The translations under genes were made by a program, and so were the position numbers. The notes beneath the pieces were generated by a model, which was not told the origin of the DNA, did not search any database, and worked only from the letters and a program-made list of their open reading frames with translations. A DNA stretch of 5,529 nucleotides from Prolixibacteraceae bacterium UBA6162 (GTDB taxonomy: Bacteria; Bacteroidota; Bacteroidia; Bacteroidales; Prolixibacteraceae). This document shows, in pieces, positions 1-5,529 of this stretch; position 1 is the first letter of the stretch, and each line of letters opens with the position of its first letter. Where the stretch lies: positions 1 to 5,529 of the forward strand of contig DIUI01000014.1 of the NCBI GenBank assembly GCA_002428215.1. Direction: 5' to 3'.

Positions 1-955
1 ACTCATGCGCGCAGGAAGATTCGACAGACAAATTCATGTTGAACTGCCCGATCTAAACGAACGTCGCGAAATTTTTAATGTGCATCTGAAGCCGTTAAAA
101 TTACATGAAGATGTGCACGTTGAATTCCTCTCAAAGCAGACTCCCGGATTTTCCGGCGCCGATATTGCGAATGTTTGTAATGAAGCTGCTCTTATTGCAG
201 CTCGAAAAACCCATGATGCTGTGCACAAGCAGGACTTCCTGGATGCTGTAGACCGAATAATTGGTGGTCTTGAGAAGAAGAATAAAATCATCTCGCTTGA
301 AGAGAAAAAAACAATTGCATACCACGAAGCGGGCCACGCCACAATAAGTTGGCTACTTGAGCACGCTCATCCATTGGTCAAGGTGACCATTGTTCCGCGT
401 GGGAAAGCTCTTGGTGCCGCATGGTATTTACCTGAAGAGCGTTCAATTACGACCAAAGAGCAGCTACTCGACGAGATGTGTTCAACACTTGGAGGTCGCG
501 CTGCCGAAGAGATTACCTTTAAAAAGGTGTCGTCAGGCGCACAGAACGACCTTGAACGCATCACCAAGCAGGCATACGCTATGGTGAGCATTTTTGGCAT
601 GAGCGAGAAAGTTGGCAATGTAAGTTATTATGACTCCTCGGGTCAAAGCGACTACTCATTTGTTAAGCCCTACAGTGAAAAAACAGCCGAACTGATTGAT
701 GCCGAAGCTAAAAAGATTATCGACGAGCAATATAGCAGGGCACTTCGTACGCTTCGCGACAATGCCGAAGGTCATCAGAAACTTGCCAATTTGCTGTTGG
801 AACGGGAAGTAATCTTCTCGGAAGATCTTGAAGCAATTTTCGGTAAACGGCTGTGGGATAAACCTTCAGAGTCATTGGGCAACGGGGTTATCGAAGAGGT
901 TAGCACACCTTCTGTAAAAGAGAACGGGCAAACAGAACCCGCAGCAGCGAGCTAA
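1..955 (+). CDS. ftsH: ATP-dependent zinc metalloprotease FtsH, C-terminal part (5' end outside window)
   Basis: FtsH is a hexameric membrane-anchored AAA+ protease that extracts and degrades misfolded or regulated membrane proteins. The frame is open from base 2; the transmembrane N-terminus and the Walker A/B part of the AAA domain lie upstream. Numbering from the Met at base 5, the fragment (316 residues) begins in the second region of homology with RAGRFDR, carrying both arginine-finger positions (R2, R5). The AAA lid follows (TPGFSGADIANVCNEAA, 46-62). The peptidase domain has the zinc motif HEAGH at 107-111 (bases 323-337), the family segment RGKALGAAWYLPEER, and the likely third zinc ligand D182 in SSGAQNDL. 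All expected catalytic residues in this part are intact. The last ~30 residues are a Ser/Glu/Pro-rich, poorly conserved tail. The TAA stop shares its last A with the ATG of the next gene. Identification is very secure; only the truncation limits it. Confidence 0.97.
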   Translation, partial: LMRAGRFDRQIHVELPDLNERREIFNVHLKPLKLHEDVHVEFLSKQTPGFSGADIANVCNEAALIAARKTHDAVHKQDFLDAVDRIIGGLEKKNKIISLEEKKTIAYHEAGHATISWLLEHAHPLVKVTIVPRGKALGAAWYLPEERSITTKEQLLDEMCSTLGGRAAEEITFKKVSSGAQNDLERITKQAYAMVSIFGMSEKVGNVSYYDSSGQSDYSFVKPYSEKTAELIDAEAKKIIDEQYSRALRTLRDNAEGHQKLANLLLEREVIFSEDLEAIFGKRLWDKPSESLGNGVIEEVSTPSVKENGQTEPAAAS

Positions 956-1587
956 TGACTCAATCGTCGAGAACTGCCATACTCGCAAGAATAAGAAAAG
1001 CAACAGAAGGCAGGGTTGCTCCTGTCCTTGAACGTGAGCACGATTCGTTCGTTGTTCCTGAATTGGGGAACAGTGCAGATACCTTCGTTCGAAACCTTGG
1101 CGCTGTTAATGGAACAGGCAAGCTTTTCCCTGATATGGAGACGATTGGATTGCATATTCAGACGATGGCATTTCAAAATAATTGGAAGCATATTATCGTG
1201 GCAGAGCAAAATTTCCAACAGCTTCTGGGGCAATCGAATAATTTTAAAATTACAACCCATCCATCTTTGCAGGCCGATGCTGCCATAACCAGCTGCGAGG
1301 CATTGGTAGCAGATTTAGGCAGTGTTCTGGTTAGTACAGGACTATCAGGAAGTCGTCAAAGCTTCATTGTACCGCCGGTTCATATAGTTATTGCCACTTT
1401 GAATCAAATTCTGCCTACCCTCGATGCAGCTATGAAACAACTGAAAGACAAGTACAAAGACGATTTACCCTCGACCATCATTACAATTTCGGGCCCAAGC
1501 AGAACTGCGGATATCGAAAAAACACTTATCTTGGGGGCACATGGTCCGAAGGAGCTACATGTACTGATTTCAGAAAAAGCGTTTTAA
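955..1587 (+). CDS. Stand-alone LUD-domain protein (LutC/YkgG family), function unknown
   Basis: This 210-residue protein has the hallmarks of the LUD fold: ITSCEALVADLGSVLVST at 111-128 (the family's acidic/Gly-rich strand-turn), PPVHIVIA at 140-147, and the C-terminal signature GPSRTADIE (180-188) followed by GAHGP (194-198). It has no signal peptide or membrane segment, so it should be cytoplasmic. In the LutABC system, LutC supports iron-sulfur-dependent L-lactate oxidation. Here no lutA or lutB is visible, and no Cys-rich ferredoxin-like domain is fused to the protein, so naming it lutC would overstate the case. The ATG overlaps the ftsH stop in TAATG, and no Shine-Dalgarno-like sequence precedes it, which points to translational coupling with ftsH. 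My recollection is that this gene commonly follows ftsH in Bacteroidota, suggesting a conserved but undefined role near membrane protease and phospholipid genes. Family assignment is firm; function is open. Confidence 0.9.
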   Translation: MTQSSRTAILARIRKATEGRVAPVLEREHDSFVVPELGNSADTFVRNLGAVNGTGKLFPDMETIGLHIQTMAFQNNWKHIIVAEQNFQQLLGQSNNFKITTHPSLQADAAITSCEALVADLGSVLVSTGLSGSRQSFIVPPVHIVIATLNQILPTLDAAMKQLKDKYKDDLPSTIITISGPSRTADIEKTLILGAHGPKELHVLISEKAF

Positions 1588-1603
1588 CCAGGGTGAAAGT
1601 ATC

Positions 1604-1780
1604 ATGACAACATACGTTTCTCACGGGCAGGAACACGGCAATTTCACGTCTGTTTTGTCCAAAGCCTTAACGCTTTGTTATAGCTCCCGGCTGCAAAAAG
1701 TCAACTGTAAAGAGCATGAGCACTTTCCGATTGATGTTACCATATCTGGCACAAACCCATTCAAAAGACTGATTCCTTGA
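1604..1780 (+). CDS. Possible small protein of 58 residues, unrecognised
   Basis: An ATG at 1604 opens 58 codons ending in TGA at 1778-1780, filling almost the whole interval between the LUD gene and cdsA. Two features favour a real gene. AGGGTG at 1590-1595 lies eight bases before the ATG and is the most Shine-Dalgarno-like sequence in the window. The stop also overlaps the TTG start of cdsA as TTGA, the arrangement typical of coupled genes. The predicted peptide starts [12 protein letters not shown] and ends NPFKRLIP. It is soluble, with no membrane span or signal peptide, and contains C25, C35, H38 and H40 (CKEHEH), which could bind a metal, though that is speculation. I recognise no family. 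An open frame of this length arises by chance about 6% of the time, so a spurious ORF over a non-coding leader remains possible. Confidence 0.4.
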   Translation: MTTYVSHGQEHGNFTSVLSKALTLCYSSRLQKVNCKEHEHFPIDVTISGTNPFKRLIP

Positions 1781-2601
1781 ATACTTTGGTTAGAAGAGCC
1801 TTAACAGGCCTGGGATATGCAACAGTGCTCATAAGCGGTCTGGTTATACATCCGCTCATCTTTGCCGCCGTATATCTTTCGTTGCTCATACTGGCACTCA
1901 CCGAATACTACCGAATGGTGGCGCTTGCCGGCGGCAAACCGCAACTGATGCACGGAATTATCACAGGGATCACCTTTTTCATTTCTATTTTTGGTTATAC
2001 CTATGGTCTTTGGCCCCTGCAGATCATATTAGTTGCTGTATTGCTGATTTTTTCAACTTTTGTAATTGAACTCTATCGAAATCAGCCCAATCCCCTTTCT
2101 AATATTGCTTTCACTCTTATGGGCTTTTTTTACATTACCCTGCCCATGGGATTGTTGAATTTCCTCGTCTTTCCGGGTATTCCGCATCAACCAAGTTACT
2201 CTCCGTGGATTTTACTTGGGATTACACTTATTATCTGGGCATACGACTCAGGCGCCTACTTGTTTGGAGTATCCTTTGGACGGCGCAGGCTATTTGAACG
2301 CATCTCACCAAAGAAGTCATGGGAAGGAGTGATCGGTGGAGGTGGAGTAGCCTTGCTTACGGGGTTTATAAACGATCGGCTATTTGATGTACTCGATCTG
2401 GTAAACTGGCTCTGCATAGCCTTAATAATTGTTATCTTTGGCACCTTTGGCGATCTGATAGAATCGATGCTGAAGCGGAGTTTCAACTTAAAGGATTCAG
2501 GAAAGTTCTTACCCGGACACGGAGGAATACTTGACAGACTCGACAGTTTTCTCTTCGCAATACCCTTTATTGTGGCATGGATTTTTTTCAGTCGACTCTA
2601 A
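1777..2601 (+). CDS. cdsA: Phosphatidate cytidylyltransferase (CDP-diacylglycerol synthase)
   Basis: CdsA is an integral inner-membrane enzyme that condenses phosphatidic acid with CTP to give CDP-diacylglycerol, the precursor of phosphatidylserine and the anionic phospholipids. The 274-residue product has roughly eight hydrophobic segments and the complete C-terminal CDP-DAG synthase signature at residues 230-256: S230, K233-R234, K239-D240, GHGG at 247-250, and D253-R254 with D256. Upstream it has DSGAYLFG (157-164) and SPKKSWEG (177-184), both family-typical. The start is TTG at 1777. There is no ATG in this frame between the stop at 1732 and the TTG, and the resulting N-terminus ([14 protein letters not shown]) fits the usual short basic lead-in to the first membrane segment. 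A second TTG at 1786 is a less likely alternative. The TTG overlaps the stop of the 58-codon ORF. psd follows 15 bases after the stop. Function is secure; the start is probable. Confidence 0.96.
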   Translation: MNTLVRRALTGLGYATVLISGLVIHPLIFAAVYLSLLILALTEYYRMVALAGGKPQLMHGIITGITFFISIFGYTYGLWPLQIILVAVLLIFSTFVIELYRNQPNPLSNIAFTLMGFFYITLPMGLLNFLVFPGIPHQPSYSPWILLGITLIIWAYDSGAYLFGVSFGRRRLFERISPKKSWEGVIGGGGVALLTGFINDRLFDVLDLVNWLCIALIIVIFGTFGDLIESMLKRSFNLKDSGKFLPGHGGILDRLDSFLFAIPFIVAWIFFSRL

Positions 2602-2616
2602 TTTTGAACCAAGATT

Positions 2617-3276
2617 ATGAAGATACATCGGGAAGGTTTTAAGATGATACCCCTTGCACTTTTGGTGCTTGCAGCTTTCAACGGACTGATTTATATTACA
2701 GGTATTATGGTTTTGTTTGTACCTGTTGTTGCCGTCTCATCCTTGATGGCTATTTTGGTAGTTGCTTTTTTCAGGGAGCCGAAAATTGTAAAATCTTCTC
2801 GTCCGGGAGAGATTCTGGCGCCTGCCGATGGAACTATTGTGGTTATAGAACCTACCACCGAAAAAGAGTATTTCAACGACGAACGCATACAGATTTCAAT
2901 TTTCATGTCGGTATTTAATGTACATATCAATCATGTACCTGCCGACGGTGAGATTGTATATTACAAATACCATCCCGGCAAATTCATGGCGGCAAGTCTC
3001 CCAAAATCGTCGCTCGAGAACGAGAGAGCCACCACCGTTGTAAGAACCATATCAGGAACGGAAATTTTGATGCGACAAATTGCCGGGATGCTTGCCCGAA
3101 GAGTGGTTACCTATAAAAAACCGGGCGACAAGGTAACCATTCATGATCAACTCGGGTTTATCCGTTTCGGATCCAGGGTTGATATCTTTCTTCCGAAAGG
3201 TTCCGAAATTCCACTAAAACTGAATCAGGTAGTCAAAGGGGGATTAACCGTAATAGGGCGATTGCCTGAAGCTTAA
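2617..3276 (+). CDS. psd: Phosphatidylserine decarboxylase proenzyme (short, PSD-A type)
   Basis: Psd decarboxylates phosphatidylserine to phosphatidylethanolamine using a pyruvoyl group made by self-cleavage. The 219-residue product is the short form. It has a conserved-looking N-terminus (MKIHREG), two hydrophobic segments within residues 10-52 for membrane association, FFREP at 51-55, APADG at 68-72, NVHINHVPADG at 101-111, and the cleavage motif FGS at 184-186. S186 (codon at 3172) should become the pyruvoyl group, leaving a beta chain of 185 residues and an alpha chain of about 34. D71 and H103 or H106 are the likely partners of the Asp-His-Ser self-processing triad, assigned by motif position only. 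The ATG at 2617 is preferred over the internal ATG at 2644 because it keeps the KIHREG segment. The gene sits between cdsA and pssA; its substrate is the PssA product. Confidence 0.96.
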   Translation: MKIHREGFKMIPLALLVLAAFNGLIYITGIMVLFVPVVAVSSLMAILVVAFFREPKIVKSSRPGEILAPADGTIVVIEPTTEKEYFNDERIQISIFMSVFNVHINHVPADGEIVYYKYHPGKFMAASLPKSSLENERATTVVRTISGTEILMRQIAGMLARRVVTYKKPGDKVTIHDQLGFIRFGSRVDIFLPKGSEIPLKLNQVVKGGLTVIGRLPEA

Positions 3277-3277
3277 A

Positions 3278-3310
3278 GGCAAAGGGTGCGTTATCACATA
3301 CCCTAATGCC
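3278..3310 (+). other. Imperfect hairpin directly after the psd stop
   Basis: Two bases after the psd stop, GGCA (3278-3281) can pair with TGCC (3307-3310), and AGGGT (3283-3287) with ACCCT (3300-3304). The two helices are separated by a 1x2 internal loop, and the apical loop is 12 bases. No T-run follows, so it is not a standard intrinsic terminator. It lies in the 55-base psd-pssA gap and could be a pause or RNA-processing element, or chance. The pairing is visible in the sequence; any function is inferred. Confidence 0.35.
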
Positions 3311-3331
3311 AGTGTTGGTCAATCAACTGTA

Positions 3332-4084
3332 ATGCTTATGAAAAGCTTTGTGTCGCATATTCCCAATCTCATTACGCTGCTCAATCTAACTTTTGGGGTA
3401 GTGTCGATTGTTTTAGCACTCGAAGGAAGATTGATGGCTTCAGCCGTTGTAATTTTATTCGCAGCCATTCTCGATTTCCTGGATGGAATGGCAGCAAGAT
3501 TGCTCAAAGCATATTCCGATATTGGCAAGGAGCTCGACTCGCTGGCTGATGTGGTTTCGTTTGGGGTTGCCCCGGCAATGATCTATCTTGGGTTGATGCA
3601 CAAAAACATGGCTTATGGCACTTCTTTGCTGCCAGGCCCCGATGCCCCCCTTGCAATTTGGTTTTTTTTGGGATCTGCCCTGCTGATTCCGGCTGCATCG
3701 GCATACCGACTTGCAAAGTTCAACATCGACACAAGGCAAAGCAGCTCATTTCTGGGATTGCCCACGCCGGCCAATGCGATACTTTGGGCAGGACTGGCCT
3801 TTATTTCGCAAATGGCAGTTAACCAAATTCTTGTGATAAAGTTACTTTCCCCTATTAATCTGTTGACTCTGGCAATTCTCACTTCTCTGTTAATGCTCAG
3901 TGAGCTTCCAATGTTCTCACTTAAACTTACCAATTTCAAACTTGCCCACAACTGGCACCGGTTTCTGCTGTTTGTGATTGCCCTTTTGCTTGTTGGAACC
4001 GCTGGAATTCAAGCGCCTGCTCTGATTGTGATTGCTTATATCTTGCTTTCGATGTTTCTATACCTGTTCAAAATTAAAGTATAG
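3332..4084 (+). CDS. pssA: CDP-diacylglycerol-serine O-phosphatidyltransferase (phosphatidylserine synthase)
   Basis: PssA transfers the phosphatidyl group from CDP-diacylglycerol (made by CdsA) to L-serine, giving phosphatidylserine for Psd. The 250-residue product is the membrane-embedded CDP-alcohol phosphatidyltransferase type, not the soluble E. coli phospholipase-D-like type. The catalytic signature is complete: D48, D51-G52, A55-R56, G65, D69 and D73, with exactly the family spacing of eight, three and three residues. HIPNLITLLNL at 9-19 and LGLPTPANA at 141-149 are typical of bacterial PssA and distinguish it from phosphatidylglycerophosphate synthase. About eight hydrophobic helices are visible. 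The start could be ATG 3332 or ATG 3338, two codons later; neither has a Shine-Dalgarno sequence. The frame stays open upstream into psd but has no ATG, GTG or TTG in the gap. The gene follows psd by 55 bases and is the last + strand gene seen here. Confidence 0.94.
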   Translation: MLMKSFVSHIPNLITLLNLTFGVVSIVLALEGRLMASAVVILFAAILDFLDGMAARLLKAYSDIGKELDSLADVVSFGVAPAMIYLGLMHKNMAYGTSLLPGPDAPLAIWFFLGSALLIPAASAYRLAKFNIDTRQSSSFLGLPTPANAILWAGLAFISQMAVNQILVIKLLSPINLLTLAILTSLLMLSELPMFSLKLTNFKLAHNWHRFLLFVIALLLVGTAGIQAPALIVIAYILLSMFLYLFKIKV

Positions 4085-4232
4085 GATATAAGCTGATTAT
4101 CGGTCAATGGCAGACAGGGATCAATACATCGCAAATAGATAAAGTATTAATAATAGGGTGAAGAAACTTTATAGCAACTAGCACCTAATCAAAATACTAA
4201 AGTCCATAGCAGTATAATGGCAAACTGCAGCT

Positions 4233-4253
4233 AAAACCCGGAGACCCCTCCGG
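4233..4253 (-). terminator. Probable intrinsic terminator of the aminotransferase gene
   Basis: CCGGAG (4238-4243) and CTCCGG (4248-4253) form a perfect 6-bp GC-rich stem with a 4-base loop. Read on the - strand, the stem is followed after one base by TTTT (complement of 4233-4236). It lies about 25 bases beyond the aminotransferase stop. The U-tract is short, so efficiency may be modest. Read on the + strand, no T-run follows, so it is a poor terminator for pssA. The rest of the convergent gap (4085-4232) is AT-rich and shows no gene and no convincing + strand terminator. Confidence 0.55.
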
Positions 4254-4278
4254 TAACTTCATGTTGATAATTTCCTGA

Positions 4279-5472
4279 CTATGTAAGTTTTGCCAGAGCG
4301 TCGGCAATCCGGGTAAGTGCCGTCGTGAGTTGTTCTTCAGAGGCTGCATAACTCAGACGGAAACATTCGGGAGCTCCAAAAGCATCGCCCGAAACTACGC
4401 CAACGTGGCCTTTGCTAAGCAGATAAAAGCAGAGGTCATCAGAATTTTTAATCAACGTATCCCCGTCCTTTTTGCCAAAATATGCTGAACAATCGGGAAA
4501 TACGTAAAATGCTCCCTCGGGCTTGCTGGTTTTTAATCCGGGGATTTTTGCCAACATGGAAAGAACCAGATCCCTGCGTTTCTCAAAAGCAGTAACCATT
4601 CTTTTAACCTCGGAACCATCGTGGTTAAATGCGGCCACCGATGCAATTTGTGCTACAGAGTTGGGACCCGAAGTGTACTGTCCTTGAAGTTTATTGCAAG
4701 CCTTTGCAATCCAAAGAGGGGCCGCTATAAAGCCAATCCGGTAGCCTGTCATGGCATACGATTTTGACACTCCGTTAACCACTACTACCCTATCTTTGAT
4801 TTCAGAGAATTGGGCAATCGATTCAAACTTCATCCCATAAATGATGTGTTCGTAAATCTCGTCAGAGATAATAATGATGTTGGGATGTTTGGCAAATATC
4901 TCGGCAAAAGCCCTTAGTTCATCACGGGTATAGACACTCCCGGTGGGATTACTCGGACTGCTGAAGAGAAATGCCCGGGTTTTAGGGGTTATTACCGCTT
5001 CAAGCTGGGCGGGCGTAATTTTAAAGTCACTGTCAACGGTAGTAGGAATCACTACGTTAACACCTTCTGAAAAGTTTACCAAATCAACGTAAGTTACCCA
5101 ATAAGGAGCCGGCACAATAACCTCATCTCCCTTATCGACAACCACCTGCAAAACATTGGCCAACGAATGCTTAGCACCGTTTGAAACGACAATCTGACCA
5201 GGCTCGAAATCGAGATTGTTGTCACGTTTTAGTTTGCCCACTATCGCCTTTTGAAGCTCCGGATAACCGGGGACGGGCGAATAGTATGAGTAGTTATCAT
5301 CAATAGCTTTTTTCGCAGCCTCTTTGATAAAATCGGGTGTAGGAAAGTCGGGTTCTCCAACGCCAAGTCCGATTACATCAATACCCTGTGCCTTGAGTTC
5401 TCTGCTCTTCTGGGCAACCGCCAGTGTGGCCGATTCGGAAAGGCGGTGTATTCTTTCAGCTACTTTTGTCAT
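4279..5472 (-). CDS. PLP-dependent class I aminotransferase, aspartate aminotransferase-like
   Basis: This 397-residue, full-length fold-type I aminotransferase transfers an amino group between an amino acid and a 2-oxo acid (typically aspartate and 2-oxoglutarate), in the cytoplasm. Visible motifs are GLGVGEPDFPTP (36-47), the YSPVPGYPEL segment (64-73), NGAKHSL (99-105), PYWVTY with W125 stacking on the cofactor, SNPTG with N175, SDEIYE with D204 (pyridine nitrogen) and Y207, the Schiff-base lysine K237 in SKSYAMTGYRIGF with R245 for the cofactor phosphate, and R372 in FRLSYA for the substrate alpha-carboxylate. The pattern matches the subgroup containing thermophile-type aspartate and aspartate/prephenate aminotransferases. 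K101 is a candidate side-chain carboxylate contact, by analogy only. Other amino acids are possible substrates, so I give no symbol. The ATG at 5472 gives the usual N-terminus. It converges on the phospholipid operon and looks functionally unrelated to it. Confidence 0.93.
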   Translation of the reverse strand: MTKVAERIHRLSESATLAVAQKSRELKAQGIDVIGLGVGEPDFPTPDFIKEAAKKAIDDNYSYYSPVPGYPELQKAIVGKLKRDNNLDFEPGQIVVSNGAKHSLANVLQVVVDKGDEVIVPAPYWVTYVDLVNFSEGVNVVIPTTVDSDFKITPAQLEAVITPKTRAFLFSSPSNPTGSVYTRDELRAFAEIFAKHPNIIIISDEIYEHIIYGMKFESIAQFSEIKDRVVVVNGVSKSYAMTGYRIGFIAAPLWIAKACNKLQGQYTSGPNSVAQIASVAAFNHDGSEVKRMVTAFEKRRDLVLSMLAKIPGLKTSKPEGAFYVFPDCSAYFGKKDGDTLIKNSDDLCFYLLSKGHVGVVSGDAFGAPECFRLSYAASEEQLTTALTRIADALAKLT

Positions 5473-5501
5473 GCTTTTGGTTTTTTCGGTTTAAATCGTT
5501 T

Positions 5502-5509
5502 GCAAGATA
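5502..5509 (-). promoter_or_regulatory. Possible -7 promoter element for the aminotransferase
   Basis: On the - strand, TATCTTGC lies 29 bases before the ATG and resembles the Bacteroidota -7 element TAnnTTTG with one T missing. The matching -33 TTG element would fall beyond the window edge, so it cannot be checked. The leader between them is A-rich with no Shine-Dalgarno sequence, as is normal in this phylum. This is weak evidence, offered as a candidate only. Confidence 0.3.
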
Positions 5510-5529
5510 GAAAATTATCTACTTGGGTT

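Noticed and set aside
955..1587. Naming the LUD gene lutC
   Set aside because: No lutA or lutB neighbour is visible, and the context is membrane protease and phospholipid synthesis, so only the domain family is supported.
1732..1776. In-frame extension of cdsA upstream of TTG 1777
   Set aside because: The stretch after the stop at 1732 has no ATG, GTG or TTG, and the added residues would not resemble a CdsA N-terminus.
3309..3330. CAG-TTG/CAACTG pairing just before the pssA start as a translational control hairpin
   Set aside because: It needs a two-base bulge and gives only short helices. It would also compete with the stronger hairpin at 3278-3310.
3455..3951. Long - strand open frames opposite pssA (94 and 112 codons)
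   Set aside because: They lie opposite a gene with a perfect catalytic signature. Their translations show no recognisable motif and look like antisense shadows.
4107..4142. Short ATG frame of 11 codons in the convergent gap
   Set aside because: It is too short, has no start signal and no partner context, and nothing in it suggests translation.
4139..4172. ATAAAGT/ACTTTAT inverted repeat after pssA as a + strand terminator
   Set aside because: The stem is AT-rich with a 20-base loop and no T-run follows. Such pairings are expected by chance in AT-rich spacer DNA.

Overview
The window looks like ordinary chromosomal housekeeping sequence from a member of the Bacteroidota (probably class Bacteroidia). 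The evidence is the RAGRFDRQ and RGKALGAAWYLPEER forms of FtsH, the short psd type with an IHREG N-terminus, the near absence of Shine-Dalgarno sequences, and the gene order ftsH - LUD-domain gene - cdsA - psd - pssA, which I recall as recurrent in this phylum. Lineage and gene order come from memory, not from a search.

Layout on the + strand: bases 1-955 hold the 3' part of ftsH, cut by the window edge. It overlaps by one base (TAATG) a stand-alone LUD-domain (LutC/YkgG-like) gene, 955-1587. A 189-base interval follows, with a possible 58-residue small gene (1604-1780) whose TGA stop overlaps the TTG start of cdsA (1777-2601). Then come psd (2617-3276) and pssA (3332-4084). The five recognised genes run head to tail with short gaps, so they are probably one transcription unit starting upstream of the window. 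On the - strand a PLP-dependent class I aminotransferase (5472-4279) converges on the operon. The 194-base convergent gap (4085-4278) holds one good hairpin, best read as the aminotransferase terminator. The last 57 bases hold its leader and a possible weak promoter element.

Functionally, cdsA, pssA and psd together encode phosphatidic acid -> CDP-diacylglycerol -> phosphatidylserine -> phosphatidylethanolamine, the complete PE branch. FtsH is the membrane-anchored AAA+ zinc protease for membrane quality control. The LUD protein between them has no lactate-utilisation partners (lutA/lutB) in the window, and its role is unknown. The aminotransferase is separate amino-acid metabolism.

I see no mobile element, CRISPR array, RNA gene, phage gene or defence system, and nothing that looks like a new multi-gene system. 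The least explained parts are the 58-codon ORF between the LUD gene and cdsA, the stand-alone LUD protein, and an imperfect hairpin between psd and pssA.
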